A stretch of DNA of 64,000 nucleotides, from positions 15,001 through 79,000 of the forward strand of contig JABUQX010086941.1 in the NCBI GenBank assembly GCA_015478945.1, read 5' to 3'. The notes under the pieces were generated by a model. The model saw nothing but the letters and a program-made list of their open reading frames with translations, was not told where the DNA came from and searched no databases. Source of the stretch: Trachelipus rathkii. Taxonomy: Eukaryota; Arthropoda; Malacostraca; Isopoda; Trachelipodidae. Each line of letters begins with the position of its first letter. Within the stretch, counting starts at the first letter, position 1. The position numbers and the translations under genes were made by a program. Shown here piece by piece: positions 34,976 to 45,878 of the stretch.

Positions 34976-35003
34976 CGGAGCCGGAGCCGGAGCCGGAGAT
35001 TAT
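34976..35003. repeat. Short (GGAGCC)n array
   Basis: 'ccggagccggagccggag' and adjoining copies give about four hexamer units directly after the purine tract. The complementary words GGCTCC occur in the GC-rich repeat at 40.3 kb. Confidence 0.75.
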
Positions 35004-35998
35004 TGATGGAGCGGAGTCCCAGAAAACTGGAATTCTCGTCTCCGTTGATCATATATGAGTATCAAATGAAGGTACTAATATACTATGACTTAATTAAGAC
35101 ACACTAGATTCCGAATTTCATTATGGGTTCGTACACCCCAAAATGAGTTAAGCCGAGGACCCCCCTTAGGACAGCTGATCGCTCAGCTGGAAAAAAAAAG
35201 AAAATTAAGGAGTACAGGACAGAGAAAAGAATGAAGGAAGGAAAATAGACAAGTGTTCGTAAACGATAGGAACAACATGAGTCATTGGGAGGAGTTATCA
35301 AAGGTATCGGCTAACGAATCGCAGAGCCGATGCAAAAAAAAAAGAAAAACAAACCAAAACCAAAACACAAAACAAAAAACAAACCTGTGATCCGTCATTT
35401 ATTTATTAATCCCACCAAAAAAACAAAATGTCTCTCTCATCCCTAAATATCTATGTACTTGAATACAAAAACACAACAAATACTATATGTTTTCCAAGAC
35501 GAAAAACACCAGGATATCCCGAAATCAAACTGAATAACATAGTTTCCCCATAACCAACGTCAAAAGGTGTCTAGGGACAGCCATAATCTGCGATGACTGG
35601 ATCCCCGAACCCCAAAATGTAAGGTTTTTACCTATTTAAATGAAATTTTAACAAAGGAATAAGCTTAATAATAACATAGACTTACGCATTATTCAAACAG
35701 CCCTATGTGCTAAAATTATGTACAAACCGCTCTCATGCTGCATAAATATATTTGTCAGCAACATCCCTATGTTGTACAAATATATGAAACTTATACAAGG
35801 AACTAAGTGTACCTCTTAGTCATACACAAAATGAGTTATTCAATATGTTGCACAACTAGAGAATATTCAAGTCAAAACTGAACTCGACATTGTTTAAACA
35901 CTGCTCAGGTTAGCCCTCTTAAAAAAATCAACTTAGTTGGTCGCCAAATGGTCAAATATAATTCAAACGGCCCTTACCATTATTTAAAAACCTTTTAA
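35004..35998. other. Unique stretch, nothing recognised
   Basis: No supported gene is found. Similar phrases 'ctgcataaatatatttgtc' and 'ttgtacaaatatatgaaac' occur at about 35,738 and 35,773. Confidence 0.4.
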
Positions 35999-36442
35999 TT
36001 GATAAACACTAGCGTCTCCATCTGTATGCTAACAAATTTGAATGATACATCTTCAAAAAGGTATATGCCACTGAGCCAAACTTTCATGAAACAAATTTTC
36101 TTAAAACTTCTCATAACCACAAACAACAAAGTCTTACTTTTTTTTAAAGAAAACCAAAAAAAAATAACCCTGATATTAATTATAACCTATGTAATTAACA
36201 AAACCGACATACAACTTTGTCATTTTAATTCAACAATTTCTTATTTTGCTTTTCATTGCTCTTTGATTTACAATCCGAATCATTTTCAAATAGCTCTCTA
36301 CTTGCATCATTATGAATACGCCACTGCTCCAAAAGAAATGAAATACGAAAATGACGGCTCTAATTCTTTATTTATGGTAGAAAATGAAAATATTTACGTA
36401 CATCATAACATATGCAAAAATTATGTGCATTATAGAGATTGA
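35999..36442 (+). CDS. 147-codon ORF of unknown nature
   Basis: This is the longest frame in the window not explained by a repeat or transposon. It opens at a TTG; the first ATG-encoded Met is Met 10, and it ends at TGA 36,440-36,442. It is rich in Asn, Ile, Lys, Tyr and His, as AT-rich DNA would give. A hydrophobic stretch around residues 56-66 (ITLILIITYVI) could be membrane-inserting. No motif or family is recognisable, and no splice sites, promoter or poly(A) signal stand out. An open frame of this length is uncommon by chance at this composition, but the G-poor strand lowers TAG and TGA frequency. It may be chance, an exon or a decayed gene. Confidence 0.2.
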   Translation: MINTSVSICMLTNLNDTSSKRYMPLSQTFMKQIFLKLLITTNNKVLLFFKENQKKITLILIITYVINKTDIQLCHFNSTISYFAFHCSLIYNPNHFQIALYLHHYEYATAPKEMKYENDGSNSLFMVENENIYVHHNICKNYVHYRD

Positions 36443-38040
36443 TCAATAAATAAATACTATATTACAATATATAAAATAATAAATAATATATATATTATAA
36501 TATATATATAATATATATATATATATAATAATAATATAATAACATATATAAAAAATATACCAATACTACTATATATTCTACCTACTCTACCTACCTAAGC
36601 TACCCGCCCCCCCAACCCTCCAGTCCATACTGTATATACGAAACATATTCAAATTTTAGCTCAATATATATTTTAATTTAAAAACATTAATAAACGAAAT
36701 AAAAATAATAAGATAACTTACAAATATAAAAAATATTGGTAATACTAAATAGTTAAAATAAAATAAAATAAAAAATAAAAAATAAATAATAAAAATAAAA
36801 TATTAAAAAAACCTCAATATATTCTTCATTAATAAAATTAAAATATTAATATATAATAAAAAAAAAAAAAAAAAATAATAATAATATTTTACAAAATATA
36901 TTAATATAAATAAAATTAAATCTCATAAAAAAAAAAAATATAAATAAAAAAAAAAATATAATAATAATCAAAAAATAAATAAAACAAAAAAAACCTAAAA
37001 TAATAAATAACTAATTACAGGGTTCGCAACCGCCCAAAGGTTCGCAGAGCATTCAACTACCATGAAAGTGACCCGAAGAGAACTCTGCACATCATCATCG
37101 TCATCAATCTCAACATATATTAACTAAAAAATTTTTCTACCTCGCCGCAACCACCAGTTAAAAAAGGGAACACCTTATCTGTTTAAAAACGCACCTCAAC
37201 TCTTTTCACATATTCTGCTATAATGCAACACCATATGTCATATTTCCAAAACAACTTCATCCGCTATTTACCTCACACATCACTTTCCCTCATACGGAAC
37301 AAGTCATATATCCTGATCAGTCCTCACTTTTTCACAGTCTGAGGAATTCGCAAAAAAGAGCAATTCCTATCCAAAACATCATGCAATTAAAATACACCCT
37401 ATAACTACAATATAATACCATAACAAACTAATACTACATAATAATACACCTATAATAACCCATACTATACACCTACAACTAAACTAAATACCTAACTAAA
37501 ATCACAAAATATACTACAATAATATAATATATCATACTATAATTTATAAACTCTACTCAATAATATCACATACTATATACTCACTAAACATAATAATCAC
37601 CACCTATTAATATACTAATAATATACAGTGAAATAACAAACCAATATTATATATATATAATATCAACTAAAATAATTAACGTGAAATAATACTATAAATA
37701 AACCTAAATACCAATAATAAAATATATATAAATAACTATATATATAATACCCATTATAATATATAATACTAATAAATATAATAATAAAATATATATACCT
37801 ATACACCACTCATAAATAAATAATATATTACTAGTCAACATATAGTTAACTATATATACTAGCCTTACAATATATAATAAATAATATAAATATATTAAAA
37901 ATATTATATTAATAATATAAAAATATACTATAAATATAATATATAAAAAAAATATAATATAATATATAATATAAAAAAAAAAAAAATGATATATATAATA
38001 TATAATATTAAGTTAGAGAGAAATTCCAAAAAAACCAATT
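36443..38040. other. AT-rich, G-depleted DNA
   Basis: (AT)n lies at 36,480-36,560 and 37,640-38,010, and A-rich low complexity at 36,760-37,010. 37,384-37,627 contains no G at all. No gene is recognised. Confidence 0.6.
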
Positions 38041-38049
38041 GAACATACA

Positions 38050-38520
38050 GAATGTTTGAACCCAGGAACCCGCACCGACAAATCAAAGTATCAGCAACCC
38101 AAGCACTAGACTTTAGATTTCAAACCAACGCACCCCGCACCCAAAACACTTTTATTATATCGATACAAAACGACCACACCGTCACTAAAAGAAATACCCT
38201 CAAACACCACGCACCGCACCTAAAAAAGAATATATAATTTTGTGTACACCGCAACCGCAACATGCACACACCTACCAGCCAATGTACATCGAAGCAACGC
38301 AAATTGACGATTCTCACGCACCGCACAGAACCAATCACACTCTATATAAATTTAACCCAATCGCAAAATGCACGCGGAAAATCATCCGTAAAATGTATGT
38401 ACTGCACCGCACCGCAACAACCAACTACAGCAAAACGAGTACCGCAATCAGAAACAAAGACGCAAAACGACAAGCCACCGCCAAAACCCAGAATACCCGG
38501 ATGCGGTCCGCAGCACACTA
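38050..38520. repeat. Scattered GCACCGCA motifs
   Basis: The word CGCACCGCA or a one-base variant recurs at least six times (for example near 38,069, 38,207, 38,250, 38,316 and 38,402) in CpG-containing, A/C-rich DNA. It may be a decayed minisatellite. Overlapping frames on both strands (38,052-38,960) reflect composition. Confidence 0.4.
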
Positions 38521-40319
38521 AAAAAAAACAAAATAGCAACATACACTCACCCATACATAAAAACACTAAACCACAAAACCAAAACACAAAAAAAAAAAAG
38601 AAGTCCAAATGTATAACGCCCAAACAATAGAAGAAAAAAACCATAACACCGGCTCAGACGTTAGCCCGCTAAATTCTACCACCAAATTCCCCCCACTGGA
38701 TGCCCCCCACAGTGCACCGACCTACAAGCGTGGCACTTCTTCAATTCGTGACGCCATGTCCTCTACCCCCACAAACCACTCCCCAACTCCACTTGGTCCC
38801 CAATTATCACACATCCATATCATCAATGACGCTCAATCGCATTTTAAGACACACGCCAAAAACACCACAAACATTTGCTCTCCCGAGACGAATATCCACC
38901 CGGTATTTTTACCTCGCTAACACTCGCCACAGCCAGCGGCTTCACCGTACTAGAATATAGACAATATCATACAAAAAATTCTCCATATAAAATAAAGACA
39001 CTCGTGATGTGTGTGTAGTCCGTGTGTGTGTGTGTGTAGTGCTGTCATGTATGTAATAGCAATGTGTATGATGACTGCTCCTGTGATATGTCTTAGTTAC
39101 GACCGGATACGCCTAATACACATAGCTCCATACACCATAATTTCCATTTCAAATGAAAGGGCATCTATTGTTCTATCGAATAGCGTGTTGCACTCCACAA
39201 GTAGAGATAGCTTCAAAGTTAAAGTAAGTTTAGATCGTTAAGCTCCTAAAAGTCTCGAAGAAAAAAAGACTAAAGTAATACGATTATTTCATCAATACGT
39301 CCGCAAAGGATCAGACTTTATATTTTCCCTCATGTATAAACTACAAATGTTTTTTTCGGTGAAAAACGGGAATGGAAATACCAATTACGTCATTGTCTTT
39401 TTGCGAAAAAAAACAATTTCCTCTTTTGACTGAAAAAACATTTCTCTAATCTTTTTGCAAAAACATTTTGAAAAAACCACTGTTTCCTAGAAACAAACCT
39501 TATAAACACAAATGTTAAATATTCACGAAAAACATAAGATTCTTAGCGGCCAACCCATAAACGCAATAAGCAGCTAAAAACACACGTCACCACCGCAAAC
39601 ACGCCCTCAGCGCCAGTGGCCCCACACCACCCCAACCCCTCATGTTTTACTCGCTTTACCTGCAACTTTACCCTTACTTACTATTAATTTTAAACGCCGA
39701 AAACTTATGTCTATTTCCTGATTTTTTTGTCCAATCAAAACCTAACATCTGTATTAATCACATGTGCCAAACCATCTTCCAAATCGCATTACGAGTTGCT
39801 TTAACATGACTAAACTAAATATATTTTAATTTGTTACTACCATATTACAGAGAACATAGAGACACAAGGATAACTCTTTGTATCTATATATTACATAAAT
39901 ATAATATAAATAGATAACTAACTACCTAATATCAACCTAGATATTATATAGTACATACTCAATAACATCAATATACATAAATACCACCCTAATACCTAAT
40001 AACTCCCATAACCACATACTATACCACATATACTCACTACATACACCAAACCATATATTCATCATCCAAATAAATCCCCAACTCACTCAACAGTTCCCTA
40101 TTTTCACTATAATCATCCTCCCACCTACACCTCCTCATACCTAACTATCACACGCAGCCACATACACATTACAAATCCTTTCACACTAACCATCAAACAC
40201 AAAGCAGTCCAAAGTAAAAACTAACCATCACCCTACGCATCCAACAACAAAAACGCCCTACACATATTCCCACATTTTTTTTCATACGCATGATCTTTAC
40301 ACCCGCCCGCGAAAACTGA
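38521..40319. other. Non-coding stretch
   Basis: A short (GT)n lies at 39,021-39,038 and a G-free run at 39,952-40,092. The 76-codon plus-strand frame 39,011-39,241 is unrecognised. No gene is supported. Confidence 0.45.
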
Positions 40320-40580
40320 CAACCGAGCCTGGCAATTCTTTTTCCGGCTCCGACTCCCCGACTCCAACTACCGGCTCCAGCATTTTAAAAATATTACCGC
40401 TCAAGACTCCGCAAAAACCTGCTCACCCAGCAAATTTTAAAACCTAATAACGGCCTCCCGCTCGGCTCCGACTCCAGAATTTTACAAATTACCCGCGCAA
40501 CACTCCGACTCACGGCTCCGGCCGGCAATTTTAAAAATTGTCGGCTCCGATCCGAAGCTCCCGCTCGGACTCCGAACCTA
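40320..40580. repeat. GC-rich repeat built on GGCTCCGACTCC
   Basis: About four imperfect units combine 'cggctccgactcc'-type words with 'aattttaaaaat' spacers, giving a periodic alternation of GC-rich and AT-rich pieces. The complementary hexamer array lies at 34,976-35,003. Confidence 0.65.
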
Positions 40581-41500
40581 TGTTATAATTCCTTCTCCAT
40601 TTTACACGATAACAAATGAAAATCAATTAAATTCGATACAAAAATTTTTGATGTATGATGACAAATACAATGTTATAAGTTAATGGGAATTTTATTAGCT
40701 TAGAATTATAAAAAACCCCGTCAGAAAACCATAATCTTATAGACAAAACATTAAAAAATTTTCTAAAACAATACAAAGCAAAAGGAATCATTCCACTTTC
40801 TTCCTAAATTTGTTAATATAATTCCTCTTTGAACGTTGAACTTCCTTTTGCAATGGCGAAAGAGTTGAAGACGAAAAGCAATAATATTAATAATTATTTC
40901 AAGAATTATACGATGGGAACAACTCGATATGTGGAAGCATATTTCGTGCCATTTCGAACAATACTCGTGACAAACCAAATGAAGAACAATCATTTGATGT
41001 GGTGCGAAAACATTTCGAAAGAGCCTCAGGACAGACAACTTCTAAAATGATAAATTAGAGAGAAAGACAATGTGATTCTTCTAAGAGAGAAGATCAAGAT
41101 AAAAAGAATAAGAAGGGAATACTTGAAACATATTAAGGTTTGAGTTGTGCGTTTTCAAAGATGTTGAAATTGTGTGGAAGATTATGTAGAGTTGATAGAT
41201 GAAAGAACCGAGTATCTGAAGCATTAAAAAGAATCATGCTTTCTTTTCTTCAATTAAAAATAGAAAAGATCGGCTATTTGAATTTGCGTGGGACGCATAT
41301 CAAAGTGACAAAAATTAATAAATGGTTTAATCGTCAGTATAAGAATGAAAAGGTGACGAAGAAACAGAGAGAAGGCAATTAATGAAAAAGTTATAAAAAA
41401 AACTTGGAATAGAAGAACCCTTGTAAAATAAATTATGTATACGCTTCGGTGATGAAATAAAATAAATATTGCATCCTGGAGTTTAAAGACTACGATAATT
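40581..41500. other. Unique purine-rich stretch, possibly the 3' part of the non-LTR remnant
   Basis: The bases at 41,135-41,205 ('aaggtttgagtt', 'gcgttttc', 'gatgtt') recur in degenerate form at 56,338-56,400, so at least this part is repeated DNA. ORFs on both strands at 40,763-41,050 are not recognised. Confidence 0.4.
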
Positions 41501-41504
41501 TCAT

Positions 41505-42041
41505 TAATCAACGTCATTGAGACTATAGCAAGGAAACATGCAGGGTTAAACTAAGGTTTCAGGTGAAGAAAAAGAGAATGAAAAATATTCCTTTATGCTA
41601 GACATAATCACCACAGTTATTCGTTCTGCGAATGCCATGGACTTCTTGCGCCGAAGTCATGATCATTTCATGGAAAATCGAAGAAGTATGACCACATATC
41701 GAAACAGCTTGAAGCACTGAAAAGCCAATAACGTTTCCTTGCCTTAGGGCAAGCGTCTTTCCGACGTAGACTCGAGGAAAAAAAAAACAGGATACAGATA
41801 TAAGAAGTTGATCTGAGGAACCTAGAGGAGGAGAGAGGGAGAGAGGGAAGAAGGATTGGAAGTTAAGGAAAGGTAGGTTTATAATCTTGGGTTTATCTCC
41901 AAAGCGATCTGAGATACGGACATAGAGTTGCATCATCTTACCAAGAATGATCTGGATAGAGAAATGGAAGGCATGTTCAGTAGCTGTGCCTTGGGAACTA
42001 TAAGGAAACCTTTGATAGTAGTGAACATTGAAATCGCCCAA
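41505..42041 (-). pseudogene. Non-LTR retrotransposon endonuclease remnant
   Basis: The minus-strand frame 42,041-41,598 encodes an APE-type endonuclease fragment that nicks target DNA in jockey/RTE-like elements. From its first codon, GDFNVH (residues 2-7) is the conserved Asp/Asn motif, RISDRFGDKPKIINL (42-56) matches the usual 'DRLGDTPNILDL' block, and PLGSSDQLLISVSC (72-85) is the C-terminal SDH motif with His replaced by Gln at 78. After about residue 90 the frame is lost, but nucleotide-level similarity to this element type seems to continue to about 41,510. The lost His and the shifts make it inactive. The pattern resembles elements I recall from decapod genomes; the reverse transcriptase was not found. 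Confidence 0.7.
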
Positions 42042-42562
42042 AATGACGATTTAATTGAAATGAGAAAAATAGAGAAACAACTATTTTCGATTCCGATAAT
42101 CGAAAAATTTAGGATAGAAACAAACAAATTTAAACTCACATTATTAAGATATCCTAAGTCATAAAGTAGTAAATCCGGAAGACTACAGATTAGTAACACA
42201 AGAACAGACAACGTCGTTGCGAAAATATGCACAGCATCAGTCATTACGCTCAAACACTTAAGTTTATGTCAAGAACAAGGGACGATATCTAGAAGAAGAG
42301 AGGTGACGTTCAACAGAGGAAGATAGATTGTGTTCAACAAATTGAAAATTAGAATAAAAACCGCTAATGTTCAAAAAATTATTGAAAATGAAACTGTCCA
42401 CCAGAACGTGTGAGCAAATCCGGTGTGACACCATCCCTATCATAATGTAACACATTTTTTGTCTTGGACAACAACTATAATTTTCTATTTTCTTATAGGT
42501 ATGAAAAAATGGCTAACATTTCCTCCAAACTTCGATTTTGTGACCAGGATAATGATATTTCA

Positions 42563-42787
42563 CTAATTTACTAATTTTGATATAAAAAATTGGTGAATAT
42601 AATCATTCTCGGTTACAAGCTCCTCTGAGTACGTCCCCATGTTCTTCTTAAATTTAGCAAGATGAGCATCAAGAATATGGACTTTGAGGGACATCCTGCT
42701 GCCCATTTTGCCGTAGTTCCTGACCAAGGTCTCAACAAGTTCTTCATAGTTCTTCGGACTGTGATTCCAAGGAGCCACGAACGGCAA
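42563..42787 (-). pseudogene. Fragment of an uncharacterised arthropod protein family
   Basis: The minus-strand frame includes NYEELVETLVRNYGKMGSRM, then SLKVHILDAHLAKFKKNMG and SEEL. This resembles a multi-copy arthropod protein of unknown function in which a conserved 'MSLK.HfL.sHL..F..N.G..SeE' block is followed by a 'GERFHQDI' motif. Here the block is present but the following motif is degenerate (a lone HQ). Only about 70 residues remain, with no start region and no partner ORFs, so it is a broken or partial copy. In my recollection the family behaves like a transposon-borne or expanded gene. It lies about 520 bp upstream, on the same strand, of the non-LTR endonuclease, but continuity is not shown. 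Confidence 0.5.
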
Positions 42788-42799
42788 CAGTGCAACAAG

Positions 42800-42907
42800 A
42801 CTATTTTTTTTTATTGAACCGATTTTTAATTTTATTGTAGATTTGGGCGAGTTTTTTCTTATGGTCCTTGTTCCATAAAATTACAACCTGAAAAAAAGTT
42901 TTCAAAA

Positions 42908-42939
<32 letters not shown>

Positions 42940-43079
42940 TTTTTGGGTGCGAATTTTTTTTCTTTAATAATAAATAAAATTGGTTACAAATCTACTGATA
43001 AGTATTAGAAAAAAGGTTATCTCATTCTTTGAATACTTTCGTTAATCAATTATAAATTAAATTATTCAATACATGCGTA
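42800..43079. other. Short AT-rich gap with a poly-A tract
   Basis: An A-run of about 23 lies at 42,913-42,935. Otherwise nothing is recognised. Confidence 0.6.
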
Positions 43080-43083
43080 GAAA

Positions 43084-43101
43084 ATAATAATAATAATAAT
43101 A

Positions 43102-43153
<52 letters not shown>

Positions 43154-43318
43154 TAATAATAATAATAATAATAATAAAATAATGAATAATAATAATAATA
43201 ATAATAATATAAAAAGAGAGAGAGAAGAGAGAGAGAGGAGAGAGAGAGAGAGAGGAGGAGAGAGAGAGAGAGAGAAAGAGAGAGGACGAGAGAGAGAGAG
43301 AGAGAGATGAGAGAGGAG

Positions 43319-43349
<31 letters not shown>

Positions 43350-43353
43350 AGAG
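43084..43353. repeat. Compound microsatellite (AAT)n-(GA)n
   Basis: (AAT)n from 43,084 to 43,210 changes abruptly into (GA)n with GGA interruptions from 43,214 to 43,353. Confidence 0.9.
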
Positions 43354-43479
43354 GTTTTTACGACAAACTTACAAAAATAATAGTTGCTGAAGAAATTTGT
43401 TGATTATTTCTTTGACTTGATCACGAGGGAATTAAAAATTTCATTTATCACATTTTTTAATCCATGTTTTCTTGATCGA

Positions 43480-44000
43480 AGTATATTATTAGTATTATTA
43501 TTATATTATTATTATTATTATTTTATTTATTAGGTTTCGTCATTTTATTATTAATTATTATGTATTATTATTATTATTTTATTATTACTTTATGTATTTA
43601 TTATTATTTATTATTATTAAATTGTTAGTTTTTTTATATGTAAATATGAAAGATACAAGATATTTATATTGATGAAAATTAAATGAATTATGAAAAATAA
43701 AGGTGTTTCACAAGGTGTTCACAATTACCGCTCTATTTAAAGTTCATTTGTGTCATTTTCCCTTTTCCCAGAAGATAATATACAGTTACCTAAAACAATA
43801 TTTATTCTAATAAATAAAGATGAGAAATATCTATAAATTAAATCAACCACCGCAAACAATATAATATTATTAAATTATTTATAATAAAATAAAATTTTAA
43901 ATATGATATATAAATAGTTACTACTATATATATAATTATAAATAACATTTATATAATATTTAATATATAATGTATTTGATATATATATATGTATGTATAG
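43480..44000. repeat. Interrupted (ATT)n and (AT)n tracts
   Basis: TTA-rich runs at 43,484-43,620 and AT-rich DNA at 43,860-43,990. No gene is recognised. Confidence 0.7.
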
Positions 44001-44157
44001 GTAGGTATGTGTGTATTGTGTCTACTTTCGGCCTATGTTCAGTGATTCCGTGGATTAGAAAATCGTAAAAAAAAAAATGAAACAGATGATAACTCGAAAC
44101 GCTGTGCTTTTTTTCTCAGCCAGTAAGCATTTGTTAATATCAAATTCGTGGAAGTAA

Positions 44158-44250
44158 CTACCTCTCTCTCTCTCTCTCCTCGTCCTCTTCTCTCTCTCTC
44201 GTCTCTCTCTCTCTCCTCCCTCTCTCTCCTCTCTCGTCTCTCTCCGTCTG
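44158..44250. repeat. (CT)n microsatellite upstream of the UBE2L3-like gene
   Basis: A CT-rich tract with C/G interruptions, complementary to the (GA)n at 43.2-43.35 kb. It lies just before the candidate transcription start. A Leu/Ser-rich frame (44,148-44,447) over it is repeat translation. Confidence 0.85.
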
Positions 44251-44508
44251 TCAGTTTCCGACGTCGCTTTCGTTCCTCTTCTCTTGATCTATTCAGTTTT
44301 GGAGCGCTTTCAGCGAGTGATCAAACCTTATCGCCGCCTCATCTCTCACTGTGTCTCGGATCGGGCTATCCAATTTCATTTGCTTCTAGTTATCATCTTA
44401 ATTTTTTTTTTCTCTCAAGTTTCAGCGTCTTCAGGTTGGAGGGCTAACGATTTATTCTACTAAGGATGTTGATTAACGAGAAAGTAACAAGCCTCTACCT
44501 CGGACTCG
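44245..44508 (+). promoter_or_regulatory. Candidate promoter and 5'UTR of the UBE2L3-like gene
   Basis: TCAGTT at 44,251-44,256 matches the arthropod initiator consensus, and another TCAGTT lies at 44,292. The stretch has more CpG and mixed composition than its surroundings (for example 'ccgacgtcgctttcg'), typical of a promoter or first exon. It precedes a candidate first coding exon and lies about 1.6 kb before the clear exon 2. No TATA box is obvious at the expected distance. This is inference from position and composition. Confidence 0.3.
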
Positions 44509-44525
44509 ATGGCGCTCGTCGTATG
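44509..44525 (+). CDS. Possible first coding exon of the UBE2L3-like gene
   Basis: ATGGCGCTCGTCGTATG followed by GTACGC resembles a compacted form of the usual first exon, which in UBE2L3 encodes a Met-Ala-Ala-Ser/Thr-Arg-Arg start and ends in phase 0 before the Glu-Leu of exon 2. As written it has 17 bases rather than 27 and does not keep phase, so about 10 bases would have to be missing from the assembly. It is weak and could be coincidence. Confidence 0.2.
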
Positions 44526-44530
44526 GTACG

Positions 44531-45878
44531 CTGTCTCGGCGTATCGATTAGGCGGATGCCCTAGCTATCGGGCCCGGGAGTCAGCTCCTCTTGAAGTCGG
44601 AGTATTCAACTAAATTCCCCTAACGGTACTACTTGTTTGATAAGAAAATAATAGCACAAACAAGATTCAACTATGGTTCTTGTAATGGAATTGTGCGAGA
44701 AGCCGGGGACCCTTGAGAAAAAAGTACATAAACCATGGCATCCGGCTGGCCCATCTTTCTAACAAAAATCTCGTACGTTATATATAGTAGCCTCATCTAT
44801 GTGTGGCCATTATACTACCCAGTATTGTATTTATACATTTGTGACTCACGTGGGGAGGGTTAGGTGCCATTTTGCCGTAGCCCGTTAGTATTCTTCTCCG
44901 TTCCAGCTCACTACGTCATGTATTATATTTTCATTCTCTCTAATAATAAATTAAACGTCGCATGAGTGGCTCTTCGGTTCCAAATATATAGGATACATAA
45001 TATAATGAGTTTTTAGTTCTCGCTAGTCGCAATGATACAATAAAGAATCGCCTTTTCTTTTTTGTCAAACTTCTCTCTCCTGGTTGATATGACATTCAGA
45101 TGAGAATCAGCTAAAAAGAATTAAATGACTTTGTTTGACATATTTACTCTCCATATTATCTGTAGTAAATGATATATGATCGGCCTTCATCACTCTACGA
45201 AAATATTTCTGATTCTAATTTAACCTATGAATTTCGCGGAAACATCTCTACTACAAAATATTTGCCTGCTAGAGTACAGATATTTTGGACTGAAGATGAA
45301 GGCATAAGTTCTACTGAATACACTGTTCTTCAGTGATTGTGAATGGCTGGTATCTCAGCAATGAAATCATATTTTCTGATGTTCTGGGGTCATTGAATGT
45401 CAAATATCTTATTTTTGAGGAGGAAATTTTCTCAAACTCACTTGTTTTCAAAGCTTGATCTTTCGTTATTACTTGGGGTGTCCTCTTTCTAGAAAATACA
45501 GGACTTCCCGTTTAACCATAACTAAAAACCTGCTTTGATTTCCATATATTCTATTCAGTTATGATTTTTCCTGTTTATGAAGTAGCATTGCAGTAAATGC
45601 TTTTGGTGTACTACTCTTCGTTTTCGATTTTCTGTGGGCGTATTTTAACACTCTATTATAGATTTTGTATATAATATAAATATATTATATATCTCTATAT
45701 ATAATATATACTATAAGAATCTAGTATAATAAATAGTGTCATTAATATTTAGCATATATATATATAATATTATAGGTTAAATATCTATATACTATTACAA
45801 TTTAACCATAACAATTTAGTGGCTTTCCTTTTTGTCAACCATTTTTGGAGGTGTGCGTCATGAAAAGTTTTTTTTCAG
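44531..45878 (+). other. Probable intron 1 of the UBE2L3-like gene
   Basis: AT-rich unique DNA ends in a T-rich tract and CAG (45,876-45,878), a standard 3' splice site. An (AT)n tract lies at 45,665-45,780. A plus-strand open stretch near 45,230-45,336 is not recognised. Confidence 0.4.

Noticed and set aside
34779..35052. Lys/Arg-rich plus-strand and Ser/Phe-rich minus-strand ORFs
   Set aside because: Both are readings of the polypurine tract.
38052..38960. Overlapping ORFs on both strands
   Set aside because: Mutual overlap in several frames, Thr/His/Pro-rich composition and no recognisable motif point to composition, not coding.
44083..44108. Second hammerhead-like string 'cagatgataactcgaaacgctg'-type
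   Set aside because: The core would be CAGATGA instead of CTGATGA and there is no stem II. The resemblance to the ribozyme at 8,582 is limited to a few bases.
44148..44447. 99-codon Ser/Leu-rich ORF
   Set aside because: Its first third is the (CT)n tract and the rest is the candidate 5'UTR; there is no family resemblance.
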